From contig CALUWC010000003.1 of the NCBI GenBank assembly GCA_944324395.1, forward strand, positions 124,001 through 188,000: 64,000 bases of DNA. Reading direction: 5' to 3'. The notes below the pieces were generated by a model that saw only the letters and a program-made list of their open reading frames with translations, was not told where the DNA came from and searched no databases. Made by a program: the position numbers and the translations under genes. Source of the DNA: Candidatus Gastranaerophilales bacterium. GTDB taxonomy: Bacteria > Cyanobacteriota > Vampirovibrionia > Gastranaerophilales > Gastranaerophilaceae. Shown here piece by piece: positions 35,735-44,634 of the stretch; positions within the stretch are counted from its first letter, which is position 1; each line of letters starts with the position of its first letter.

Positions 35735-36600
35735 TGAGTAAATTTGTTAACTTCTTAAAAAGTTTAAAATTTAAAAATCTCTGGGTACACGCAATACTTA
35801 TTTTTGTATCCGTATTATCAATATTTCCTTTTATCTGGCTTTTATCAACCTCTTTGAAAGGAAGCAGTGAAAATATATTTGCATATCCGCCGACGATTAT
35901 TCCGAAAGAATTCACCTGGGCAAATTATGTCGGAGTATGGCATAGAGTTGATTTGATGAAATATTTTATAAACAGTATGATTGTCGCAGGCGGAACTGTC
36001 TTGTTAAACCTTATATTATCATCTCTTGCAGGTTATCCGCTTGCAAGAATGGAATTCAAGGGCAAGAAGATTACATTTTTTGCTATTCTTGCAACTATAA
36101 TGATACCGTTTCAGGCGATAATGCTTCCGGTGTATCTTATAACATTGAAGCTGCATCTTGTGGATAGTGTTAATGATACATTGGGATATATAGGGCTGAT
36201 TATGCCCTTTGCAGTGAGTGCTTTCGGAATATTTTTGATGCGTCAGGCTTTTTTAGCAATTCCAAGAGAAATGGAAGAAGCTGCAATTGTTGACGGGTGT
36301 AATGTTTTTCAGGTCTTTTGGAAAGTTTTACTGCCTATGGTTAAGCCCTCTCTTGCGGTCCTTGCTATATTTACTTTTATCGGTTCGTGGGGAGAATTTC
36401 TATGGCCGAGTATCGTATTGACAAAGGAATCCATGTACACCCTGCCTGTCGGAGTGAATAATCTGCAGGGAATGTTTTCTTCTAACTGGCGTTATATTGC
36501 TGCCGGTTCAATAATTTCAACAATTCCTATTATTATATTTTTCTTAGCTATGCAAAAATATTTTATTTCAGGTGAAAATGAAGGTGCCGTCAAAGGATAA
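35734..36600 (+). CDS. ABC transporter permease, MalG/UgpE-like
   Basis: 288 residues; its ATG overlaps the previous stop by one base (TAATG), so translation is coupled. It has six helices, an F-I-W-L-L-S-T-S-L-K type N-terminus and the EAA loop EMEEAAIVDGCNVFQVFWKV. It pairs with the upstream permease for uptake of a sugar, glycerol-3-phosphate or oligosaccharide. The substrate cannot be named because no binding protein is present. Confidence 0.88.
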   Translation: MSKFVNFLKSLKFKNLWVHAILIFVSVLSIFPFIWLLSTSLKGSSENIFAYPPTIIPKEFTWANYVGVWHRVDLMKYFINSMIVAGGTVLLNLILSSLAGYPLARMEFKGKKITFFAILATIMIPFQAIMLPVYLITLKLHLVDSVNDTLGYIGLIMPFAVSAFGIFLMRQAFLAIPREMEEAAIVDGCNVFQVFWKVLLPMVKPSLAVLAIFTFIGSWGEFLWPSIVLTKESMYTLPVGVNNLQGMFSSNWRYIAAGSIISTIPIIIFFLAMQKYFISGENEGAVKG

Positions 36601-36694
36601 GTGTTATTCCGGATAGTGTAATGAAGGTTTCTTCTTCTTGCGTGAGGATTCCTCATACTATCATCTCTTCAGCAATCAGTCGAAGAGAATAATT

Positions 36695-36850
36695 CACCCC
36701 ACCCCCAACCCCTCCCCGTCCAGGGAGGGAAAATATTTCACCCCAGCCCCCTAGCCCCGTTTTGGATTTGTTGTGGGTCTACCGGCTCAACGCAGCTCTC
36801 CCCGTCCAAGGAGGGGAATATACTGTTTCATAATCCCCCAAGGACCCCTT
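36695..36850. repeat. C/G-rich palindromic intergenic repeat cluster 3
   Basis: It has CACCCCACCCCCAACCCCTCCC-CGTCCA-GGGAGGG (palindrome 36710-36729), then a second CACCCCAGCCCCCTAGCCCC lead. A degenerate CTCTCCCCGTCCAAGGAGGGG arm follows with the right flank AATATACTGTTTCATAAT, ending AAGGACCCC. The lead, arm and flank match clusters 1 and 2. Confidence 0.8.
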
Positions 36851-36875
36851 CTCTGTCCTGACGGAGAGAAAAAAA

Positions 36876-36893
36876 GAGCCTCAAATGAGGCTC
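36876..36893 (-). terminator. Terminator-like hairpin on the minus strand, no gene assigned
   Basis: GAGCCTC-AAAT-GAGGCTC; read on the minus strand it is followed by TTTTTTTCTC. No minus-strand gene lies to its right, so what it terminates is unknown. It may be a relic or belong to an unannotated RNA. Confidence 0.45.
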
Positions 36894-37089
36894 GTTGGAA
36901 TTAAGAATAGCTGGAAGTATGAAAAAGATTAATTATATTAAACAATCATAATCTTTTTTTATCTATTCACTGTATGGCTAATTATTTTTATAATTATTTT
37001 GTCCTGTATTTTTTTTAAAGATTGCCTGTTTGTGTTATTGTGTAATGTATATTATAAGTCACAGAGTTTTTAAAAGGGGTTGTCTATAT

Positions 37090-37803
37090 ATGAAAAAAAG
37101 GTATATTTTCGGAACGATTGTATTACTAATTGTTGTTTTCTTTTTCGTAAGTATTTTATGCGGACTAGACAAAAAAGATGAAGAGGCTGCAAATTCTGCT
37201 CTTCCTCGAATTGGTCAAAGGGTGTGGACTTATAATATGAACAAGCATGAATGGCGTGCTTATAACAAGTCTATGGATGAAGATGATTCAAAAGATGAAA
37301 TAATTTTGCAGGTTCAAGCTCCAGAAGGTAACGGAGGTTATTCGGTATATAATTTGATAACAGGCAACGCTCAGGTTCCAAAAGAACCTGTTTGGATTGG
37401 TGAAGCTTCTGAAGAATTTTTGATTGGAAAAAATTTGTATTCATATTTTCCGAAAGAATTTGAATTTTATGAAGTTATTTTTAACGGAGTTATGTTTGTC
37501 CCGCGTAAATTATCGGAAAAAGAAGTTGGTGACATTTTAAAAGATTATCGGATTATTAAAGTTTCTGATTTGAAAAAAGGCAATTATTCAATAAATTTTT
37601 CTAAAAATAACAGCCATTTTGTTGTATTGAATGATATAGGCGAAAATTTTTATAAATATTATATTGTGCCTAATGATAGTAAAAAACTTGAAATTCAGAA
37701 ATTTTCAAATCAGTTTATATTGAAAGATAAAGTTGATATCAGGCTCCAAAGGCTTGAAGGCTGTTCTAAAGCTTATCCTTGCTATGACATAAAAGTAAAA
37801 TAA
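37090..37803 (+). CDS. Membrane-anchored protein of unknown function
   Basis: 237 residues from ATG 37090, behind AAAAGGGG; longer frames lack this site. A signal-anchor helix (IFGTIVLLIVVFFFVSILCG) is followed by an acidic linker and a beta-rich extracytoplasmic domain with many Tyr, Phe and Lys. A late Cys pair occurs in EGCSKAYPCYD. No domain is recognised. It is not tightly linked to the next gene (66-base gap). Confidence 0.65.
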   Translation: MKKRYIFGTIVLLIVVFFFVSILCGLDKKDEEAANSALPRIGQRVWTYNMNKHEWRAYNKSMDEDDSKDEIILQVQAPEGNGGYSVYNLITGNAQVPKEPVWIGEASEEFLIGKNLYSYFPKEFEFYEVIFNGVMFVPRKLSEKEVGDILKDYRIIKVSDLKKGNYSINFSKNNSHFVVLNDIGENFYKYYIVPNDSKKLEIQKFSNQFILKDKVDIRLQRLEGCSKAYPCYDIKVK

Positions 37804-37869
37804 ATAATTTGTGCAAATTTTATTTTTACGTGTTTTATATAATTATATTTTAGAACAGGAGTTCGGCAT

Positions 37870-39630
37870 TTGAAAATATTACCGGTATTCAATCAAAATA
37901 TAAATAACTTTTCAATTCTTGTGCATAATAGGAAACAAAATCAGTATAACTATAGAATGCCTGCTCAATTGCAATATGATACGGTTTCTTTTAAATCGTT
38001 AAATAAGGATAAAATTGAAAGTTTAGAAAATTTAAAAGTTTGTCATAATTTAAATAAGGAAGAGGTTAGTATGTCAAATCTGGATAAATATATGCAGCTT
38101 AGAGATGAGTTTGGAGAAAAATTAAGCAAGATTCAATATGACGCTGAGCTTGCCTGTTGGAATTTTTATACGAATTCTAACGAAGAAAATTTGAAAATAT
38201 ATACTAAATCTCAAGAGGATTACAGTAATTTATTTAAAGATGAGAATTTTTATTCAGAGTTAAAAACAGTTCAGTCCGCAGGTTTAGATGATAAACATTT
38301 ATCTAAGCAGCTTAAAGATTTGGTGAAAGCTTTTTATAATGAACTTGAATCTGGAAACGAATTAAAAGCTCTGCGTGACAAGGAAAATGAAATTGCTTCA
38401 AAATATAATGCTTATGTAATGACAATTGACGGCAAACCGGTTTCTAAAGCAGAAATAATGAAAATTCTGGAAAAAGAAACGAATGAGGATTTGAGAAAAA
38501 AAGCTTATGAAGCTAATGTAAAAGCAGGTGATGTAATTGCAGAAGATCTTGTTGATTTGGTCAAAATGCGAAATGCTTACGCCAGAACCAAAGGTTATGA
38601 CAATTATTTTGATTATATGATTGAAGATACTTATGAGATATCGCCGGATAAACTTGATAAATTGTTGACCGGTGTATATGACAAAATTAAGGATAAGAGT
38701 TTTGAATATGAGAAAGAAAGACAAGAGCATCTGGCAAAGAGTTTCGGTATTCTGCCCGAAGATTTAATGGATTATCATTTCAAGTACCTGCCTGCAGACA
38801 ATCCTGAAAAGGCTGTGAATGATTACATAAAGGATAGGGAACAGGTTGTTGAGCTGGCAAAATCCACGTATAAAAACATGGGGTATGATGTTGATAATAT
38901 GGGAATTACTCTGGATTTGTTTCCTAGAAAGAATAAAAATACCCATGGTTTTGCTTTTTGTATAGAACCCGGTAAGGATGCCAGAATCCTTGCAAATTTG
39001 ACAAATAATACAGAAAGTCTGGATACAATAATGCACGAATTGGGGCATTGCGTATATGATATTGGATTAGATACACATCTTCCGTTTATTGAACAAAGTC
39101 CGTCTTCTTCTGCAATGACTGAGGCTGTAGCAATGATGATGGGAGATTTGCCGAAATCTGAAAATATACTCACAGGTACAATACCGGAAGAAGTTTTAAA
39201 AAAGTTTAAAGATGAACTTAAAAAAGATGATGCTAAATTTGTATCAAGATCTTTGCAGATTATTGAATTTGAACGTGAGATGTATAAAAATCCGGATCAG
39301 GATTTAAAAGCCTTATGGAAAAATATGAAGCAGAAATATTTATTCAGAGGGGATAATACTTATGTAAATAATGAATGGGCAACGGTCCCACATTATCTGT
39401 CTCATCCGGGATATTATCAGAATTATTTTAGAGCAGCTTTATACAAGGCTCAATTGTACAATACTTTGAAAGATAATCTTGGTAATATTACAGAAAATCC
39501 GCAGACTGCAGAGTTTTTAAATAAAAATTTATTTAGATACGGTGCATCATTGGAAGATGATGAACTTATTGAAAGGATTACGGGAAAACCTATATCGGAA
39601 GATGATTTTTGCAACCGTATAGTTGAATAA
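37870..39630 (+). CDS. M2/M3-type zinc metallopeptidase with N-terminal tag
   Basis: 586 residues from TTG 37870, behind CAGGAG. The gluzincin site H389-E-L-G-H393 with the downstream E418 in SAMTEAVAM defines the zinc centre. The N-terminal helices (ACWNFYTNSNEENLK) and C-terminal ATVPHYLSHPGYYQNYF segment resemble peptidyl-dipeptidase A (M2) and oligoendopeptidase (M3) enzymes. Residues 1-67 are an additional Asn/Gln-rich leader containing DTVSFKS. ATG 38071 with AAGGAAGAGG upstream would give a product without this leader. No classical signal peptide is seen, so location is unclear. Confidence 0.82.
   Translation: MKILPVFNQNINNFSILVHNRKQNQYNYRMPAQLQYDTVSFKSLNKDKIESLENLKVCHNLNKEEVSMSNLDKYMQLRDEFGEKLSKIQYDAELACWNFYTNSNEENLKIYTKSQEDYSNLFKDENFYSELKTVQSAGLDDKHLSKQLKDLVKAFYNELESGNELKALRDKENEIASKYNAYVMTIDGKPVSKAEIMKILEKETNEDLRKKAYEANVKAGDVIAEDLVDLVKMRNAYARTKGYDNYFDYMIEDTYEISPDKLDKLLTGVYDKIKDKSFEYEKERQEHLAKSFGILPEDLMDYHFKYLPADNPEKAVNDYIKDREQVVELAKSTYKNMGYDVDNMGITLDLFPRKNKNTHGFAFCIEPGKDARILANLTNNTESLDTIMHELGHCVYDIGLDTHLPFIEQSPSSSAMTEAVAMMMGDLPKSENILTGTIPEEVLKKFKDELKKDDAKFVSRSLQIIEFEREMYKNPDQDLKALWKNMKQKYLFRGDNTYVNNEWATVPHYLSHPGYYQNYFRAALYKAQLYNTLKDNLGNITENPQTAEFLNKNLFRYGASLEDDELIERITGKPISEDDFCNRIVE
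38056..38073 (+). promoter_or_regulatory. Possible internal ribosome binding site and second start in the peptidase gene
   Basis: AAGGAAGAGG at 38056-38065 lies 5 bases before ATG 38071. The ATG begins MSNLDKYMQLRDEF, where homologous peptidases usually start. It could yield a tag-free form of the enzyme in addition to the TTG-initiated one. Confidence 0.4.
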
Positions 39631-39675
39631 ATAATTTCATTATTCTTGTTTTCATGTTATTCTGAGAGCTGAAAA

Positions 39676-40989
39676 ATGATAATATCGCTGATTACAAATC
39701 CAATAATAGTATCTGTTGTTGTGCTTTGCATATTATGTTTATGCAGAATAAATGTTTTGCTTGCATTGATAGTTTCCTCTGTTATTGGCGGGTTGTTGGG
39801 ACATATGAATATTTCGGAAACAATGGATGTATTTATTCATGGAATGGGCGGAAATTCAGAAACTGCATTGAGTTATATTTTGTTGGGTGCATTTGCGGCT
39901 TCTATGACTCATACAGGTTTAGCTCCTGTTCTGGCTAAAAAGATAGCAAATACTATTAAATCAAATAAATACATGCTTATTTTTATTCTAACAGGAATTG
40001 CAATATTATCGCAGAATTTAATTCCTGTTCATATCGCATTTATACCGATACTTGTTCCTCCTTTGCTTGATATTATGAATAAGTTAAAAATTGATAGAAG
40101 AGCGGTAGCTTGCGGCTTAGCATTCGGGCTAAAAGCTCCGTATATTGTTATTCCTGCTGGTTTTGGATTGATATTTCAGGGGCTGATTGCGGATAATCTG
40201 ATGCAAAACGGTGTTGAAGTTATAAAAACAGATATATGGAAATATAATTGGCTGTTAGGTTTTGGTATGTTCATTGGATTTATGCTTGCAATATTTGTAG
40301 CATACAGGAAACCCAGAGAATACAAAGATTTAAACATAAAAAACACTTTTGACAATGAAGAAATAAAATTGACAAAAAATCACTATATAACTCTATTGGC
40401 GGCGGTTTTGACACTTGTTGTTCAATTGTGGACAAATTCTCTTCCGCTTGGAGCTTTGGTTGGGCTTGCCGTAATTTTTGGTTTAAAAGCTATTGACCAT
40501 GATAAAATGGATAAACTTATAAATGAAGGTGTCGGTTTAATGGGATATGTTGCTTTTGTAATGCTTGTTGCCGCAGGTTATGCAAGTGTAATGAAGGCAA
40601 CCGGCGGAGTTGATACTCTGGTTGGAGCAATTACTCCTTATATGATGTCAAGCAAGCTTCTTGCAACTGCTTTAATGTTGTTTGTCGGCCTGTTTATTAC
40701 AATGGGTATAGGAACATCTTTCGGTACTATCCCTATTCTGGCGGTTCTTTATATTCCGATATGTGTGAAGTTAGGTTTTTCAATTCCGTCTATGATAATA
40801 ATTCTTTCTGCTGCGGCAGCTTTAGGTGATGCAGGTTCTCCTGCTTCTGATACGACTCTTGGACCTACTGCAGGTTTGAATGCAGACGGTCAGCACAATC
40901 ATATCTGGGATACATGTGTTCCAACGTTTTTATTTTATAATATTCCGCTTGTCATAGTAGCACTTTTGGCAGTTGTTATATTTAAGTAA
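39676..40989 (+). CDS. Na+/H+ antiporter NhaC-like / YuiF-type transporter
   Basis: A 437-residue polytopic protein with about 11-12 helices. Conserved stretches include LLGAFAASMTHTGLAPVLAKK, NLIPVHIAFIPILVPPLL, GFGLIFQGLIA and the C-terminal LGDAGSPASDTTLGPTAGLN, then ADGQHNHIWDTCVPTF. The last is characteristic of the YuiF branch of the ion-transporter superfamily, annotated as Na+/H+ antiporter or amino acid (histidine) transporter. Substrate and coupling ion cannot be settled from sequence. Confidence 0.8.
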   Translation: MIISLITNPIIVSVVVLCILCLCRINVLLALIVSSVIGGLLGHMNISETMDVFIHGMGGNSETALSYILLGAFAASMTHTGLAPVLAKKIANTIKSNKYMLIFILTGIAILSQNLIPVHIAFIPILVPPLLDIMNKLKIDRRAVACGLAFGLKAPYIVIPAGFGLIFQGLIADNLMQNGVEVIKTDIWKYNWLLGFGMFIGFMLAIFVAYRKPREYKDLNIKNTFDNEEIKLTKNHYITLLAAVLTLVVQLWTNSLPLGALVGLAVIFGLKAIDHDKMDKLINEGVGLMGYVAFVMLVAAGYASVMKATGGVDTLVGAITPYMMSSKLLATALMLFVGLFITMGIGTSFGTIPILAVLYIPICVKLGFSIPSMIIILSAAAALGDAGSPASDTTLGPTAGLNADGQHNHIWDTCVPTFLFYNIPLVIVALLAVVIFK

Positions 40990-41008
40990 CATTAATATAA
41001 ATTTAAGT

Positions 41009-41042
41009 TCATTTATGATTTTGTTTGATTTATCATAAATGA
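41009..41042 (+). other. AT-rich hairpin ending one base before the dnaE start codon
   Basis: TCATTTATGAT (41009-41019) pairs perfectly with ATCATAAATGA (41032-41042). The dnaE ATG is at 41044 and has no Shine-Dalgarno. It could be a weak terminator of the antiporter gene or a translational control element for dnaE. Confidence 0.45.
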
Positions 41043-41043
41043 C

Positions 41044-44000
41044 ATGGTAGGGAATAGTGAACAATATGTACCGCTTCATTTACACACGGAATACTCGTTG
41101 TTAGATGGGGCAATCAGAATAAAAGATTTATGTGCGTTTTGTAAAGAAAATAACATTCCGGCAGTTGCCGTAACAGACCATGGTGTTATGTACGGGGATA
41201 TGGAGCTTTATGAAACAGCAAGAGAAGCGGGTATCAAGCCGATTTTAGGCTGTGAATTTTATGTTCATGACGGAGATATTACTGAAAGAGATAAAAATAA
41301 CAATCCTTGTTATCACCTTGTTTTGCTTGCAAAAGATAAAAAAGGTTATGCAAATTTAATAAAACTTGTATCAACGGCATGGTGCAAGGGCAGATACGTT
41401 CACCCTCGTATAAACTGGGAACTTTTAGAAAAACATCATGAAGGTTTGATATGCTGTTCAGCATGCCTTGGCGGCGAGGTTTTGCAAAATCTTTTAAAAA
41501 ATAAGTATGATGAAGCAAAGGCAGTTGCACAAAAATATAAAGATTTATTCGGTGATGATTATTATATAGAATTACAGGATCATGGGCTTGATGAGCAAAA
41601 GCGTACAAATCCGGAATTAATTAAAATTGCAAAAGAACTCGGGATAAAAATGGTCATTACAAATGACTCGCATTATTTGAGGCTGGAAGATGCCGATATG
41701 CATGACACGTTGTTATGTATGCAGACCAACAGCGATAAAGACGATCCTAACAGGTTTCATTTTCCTAATAATGAATTTTATGTAAAAACACGTTCTCAAT
41801 TAAGAGATGCTTTTAAGTGGATGGATTCAGAGATGTTTGATGAGTGTATGCAAAATACACTTGATATCGCTGAAAAATGTCATTTGATGCTTGATTTGGG
41901 GAAAAGTCCTTTACCTGATTATAAAGTCCCGTCAGGGTATACAATTGATACTTACCTTGAGTACCTTGTTCATGTAGGTTTGAAAAAGCGTTACGGCGAA
42001 ATTTCTCCGGATTTAAAAAAGAGAGTCGAATATGAATTAAGCGTAATTGAGCAGATGGGCTTTGCTGCGTATTTTCTAATTACTTGGGATTTTATTCATT
42101 TTGCCAAAACTCATGGTATTCCTGTAGGGCCCGGCAGAGGTTCCGCTGCTGGTTCTGTTGTTGCCTATGCTCTTGAAATTACGGATTTGGATCCTATTGA
42201 GCATAAACTGTTGTTTGAAAGATTTTTAAATCCTGAACGTTATACAATGCCTGATATTGATATTGATTTTTGTATTGAACGCAGAGGGGAAGTTATTGAT
42301 TATGTAACTCAAAAATACGGAGAGGATAAAGTCTGTCAGATTATTACATTTGGTACCTATGCTGCAAAAGCTGCATTTAAAGGTATTGCACGTATTATGA
42401 AAGTACCGTTTTCTGAAAGTAACCGGCTTGCAGGTTTGATAGAGCCTGCAATTGAATTGGCTCAAACTTTCAATAAAAAAGCCAAAACTTTGAAACAGGC
42501 TATGGAATATGACGGTTCTGAATTAAAAGCTTTGTATGATAAAGATGAACAGATTGTAATTGATCCTATAGAACATAAAACTGTCGGAATTAAAAAACTT
42601 ATTGACCTTGCTATCGGGATAGAAGGTATCAAAAATAATACCGGAACGCATGCCGCAGGTGTAATTATTTCTAGAGTTCCGTTAGATGAAATATTACCTG
42701 TACAGCCTTCAAAAGATGGTATTGTTCAAACAGGATATCCGCCTCATGATGTAACAGAAGTTCTGAGTCTTTTAAAAATGGACTTTTTGGGGCTGCGTAA
42801 CCTTACGACTATATATAAAACTGTAGCATTGATTAAAAAGCGTCAGGGTATTGATATTGATATAAACCATATTCCGCTTGATGATAGGCCTACTTACCAA
42901 ATGCTTATTGAAGGTAAAACGGACGGGGTATTCCAGCTTGAATCCACAGGAATGAAAAATCTTGTAAAAAAATTACAGCCTGACGTATTCGACGATTTAG
43001 GTGCTTTGGTTGCATTATTTAGACCCGGTCCTTTAAATTCAGGCATGGTTGATGACTTTGTAGAAAGAAAACATGGCCGCCAGCAAATTACATACGCTCA
43101 CCCATTATTAGAGCCGGTATTGAAAGATACTTACGGAACTATTGTGTATCAGGAACAAATTATGCAGGTTTTCCAGGTTCTGGCTGATTATACACTTGGT
43201 CAAGCAGATATGGTTCGCCGTATGATGGGTAAGAAAAAACTGGACGAAATGGCAAAACAGAAAGGTTTGTTTATTGAGCGTTCGGCAAAACATGGAATGA
43301 GTGCTAAAGATGCGGAAACTTTATTTGAACAAATTGAAAAATTTGCTGAATATTGCTTCAACAGGTCGCATTCTGCTGCGTACGCTTTTGTGGCTTATCA
43401 AACAGCTTATCTAAAATGTCATTATCCGGTTGAATATTTATCAGAGCTTTTATCAAGTGTTTCCGGTGATCAGGAAAAAACACAGTTGTATATTGAGGAA
43501 GCTCAGAAAAACGGTATAAGAATTATGCCGCCAGATATTAACCATTCCTATGCCGGTTTTTCTCCTGACGGAAATAATATCAGATTTGGTTTAGCATCAA
43601 TTAAACAGGTTGGAGAAGGTGTTATTGAAGAAATTATTAAAGAAAGGGAAGCCAACGGTGATTTTAAATCAATCTATGATTTTATTAAGCGTGTAGATTC
43701 AAAATGTACAAATAAAAGAACTTTGGAAGGGCTTATCAAAGCCGGAGCTTTTTCGACGATTGAAAAAAGCCGTAAACAGCTTATAGAGAATTTGGATTAT
43801 ATTGTTGCAACGGCCTCAAAAGAAGCTAAAGCAAAAGAATCCGGTCAGGGTAGTTTATTTGATATGCTTGGAGATACTGCATCTATTGATAATGCAAAAT
43901 TCAGCCTTTCAGGCTCCGATGAAGAGTATGATGCAAGAGAAATTCAAATTCTGGAAAAAGAATTTTTGGGATTTTACGTAACAAGTCATCCGCTTTCAAC

Positions 44001-44589
44001 AATCAGGGATAAATTACCATTTTTAATGACTCATAAAATATCTGAAATTCCTGAAGTTGCAAATGAGAAGGTTGTTACAATCTGCGGGCTTGTTACTGCA
44101 ACAAAACAAATTCCGACTAAAAATGATCCGTCAAAGTTTGTACGGTTTGTTACCGTTGAGGATTTGACCGGTAAGATTGATACTCTTGCATTTAATTCTA
44201 AAATTGCAGAGTATAACGACTTTTTACAAAATGAACAGAGAATAATTGTTTCTGGCAAGGTTAGCAGACGCAGTGACGATGACCCGCCGATTATTTTGAT
44301 TGATACTGTCAAACCTGTTGATAATTCAAATATTTTCACGATTAAATTAAAAGAAAAAATGAAATATGAAGAACTGTTTTTACTAAAACAAATGTTATGT
44401 AAATATAACGGGTCAGATCCAGTTATGCTCAAACTTCCCGATCTAACTGGTGAGGTGAAAATTCTTGCATCTTCAATTTTCTGGGTTAATTCATCAAATG
44501 ATCTTGTGAATGCATTGAATAAAGGTTTCGGTCAAAAAGTGGATATTTCGGTAAAATCAATGGATACAGATTTAAAAGAAGCGGTTTAA
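41044..44589 (+). CDS. dnaE: DNA polymerase III alpha subunit
   Basis: 1181 residues, the usual DnaE1 length. The N-terminal PHP domain starts PLHLHTEYSLLDGA (H12, H14). The palm motif is GPGRGSAAGS, with the catalytic Asp pair in PDIDIDF (D404, D406). FRPGPLNSGMVDDFVERKHG, the KIMQVFQVLADYTLGQAD-like finger region and a C-terminal OB domain (EKVVTICGLVTATKQIPTK) follow. This is the replicative polymerase of chromosome synthesis. It is not preceded by a ribosome site; see the hairpin immediately upstream. Confidence 0.97.
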   Translation: MVGNSEQYVPLHLHTEYSLLDGAIRIKDLCAFCKENNIPAVAVTDHGVMYGDMELYETAREAGIKPILGCEFYVHDGDITERDKNNNPCYHLVLLAKDKKGYANLIKLVSTAWCKGRYVHPRINWELLEKHHEGLICCSACLGGEVLQNLLKNKYDEAKAVAQKYKDLFGDDYYIELQDHGLDEQKRTNPELIKIAKELGIKMVITNDSHYLRLEDADMHDTLLCMQTNSDKDDPNRFHFPNNEFYVKTRSQLRDAFKWMDSEMFDECMQNTLDIAEKCHLMLDLGKSPLPDYKVPSGYTIDTYLEYLVHVGLKKRYGEISPDLKKRVEYELSVIEQMGFAAYFLITWDFIHFAKTHGIPVGPGRGSAAGSVVAYALEITDLDPIEHKLLFERFLNPERYTMPDIDIDFCIERRGEVIDYVTQKYGEDKVCQIITFGTYAAKAAFKGIARIMKVPFSESNRLAGLIEPAIELAQTFNKKAKTLKQAMEYDGSELKALYDKDEQIVIDPIEHKTVGIKKLIDLAIGIEGIKNNTGTHAAGVIISRVPLDEILPVQPSKDGIVQTGYPPHDVTEVLSLLKMDFLGLRNLTTIYKTVALIKKRQGIDIDINHIPLDDRPTYQMLIEGKTDGVFQLESTGMKNLVKKLQPDVFDDLGALVALFRPGPLNSGMVDDFVERKHGRQQITYAHPLLEPVLKDTYGTIVYQEQIMQVFQVLADYTLGQADMVRRMMGKKKLDEMAKQKGLFIERSAKHGMSAKDAETLFEQIEKFAEYCFNRSHSAAYAFVAYQTAYLKCHYPVEYLSELLSSVSGDQEKTQLYIEEAQKNGIRIMPPDINHSYAGFSPDGNNIRFGLASIKQVGEGVIEEIIKEREANGDFKSIYDFIKRVDSKCTNKRTLEGLIKAGAFSTIEKSRKQLIENLDYIVATASKEAKAKESGQGSLFDMLGDTASIDNAKFSLSGSDEEYDAREIQILEKEFLGFYVTSHPLSTIRDKLPFLMTHKISEIPEVANEKVVTICGLVTATKQIPTKNDPSKFVRFVTVEDLTGKIDTLAFNSKIAEYNDFLQNEQRIIVSGKVSRRSDDDPPIILIDTVKPVDNSNIFTIKLKEKMKYEELFLLKQMLCKYNGSDPVMLKLPDLTGEVKILASSIFWVNSSNDLVNALNKGFGQKVDISVKSMDTDLKEAV

Positions 44590-44608
44590 TTTATAAATTA
44601 AACCGCTT
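44579..44608. terminator. Bidirectional intrinsic terminator between dnaE and the convergent gene
   Basis: AAGCGGTTTAATTT (44579-44592) pairs with AAATTAAACCGCTT (44595-44608). The dnaE stop codon is inside the left arm. On the plus strand GTTTCT follows; on the minus strand CTTTTAAA follows. Confidence 0.7.
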
Positions 44609-44634
44609 GTTTCTAATATTATATATTTTCTTAA

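Larger units (their letters stand above)
36601..37089. other. 489-base non-coding region
   Basis: It contains repeat cluster 3 (36695-36850), a minus-strand terminator-like hairpin (36876-36893) and an AT-rich stretch before the 37090 gene. No coding frame with a ribosome site was seen. Confidence 0.6.

Noticed and set aside
32763-37089. Insertion sequence or prophage in the repeat-rich interval
   Set aside because: No transposase, integrase or phage gene is encoded there; repeats only.
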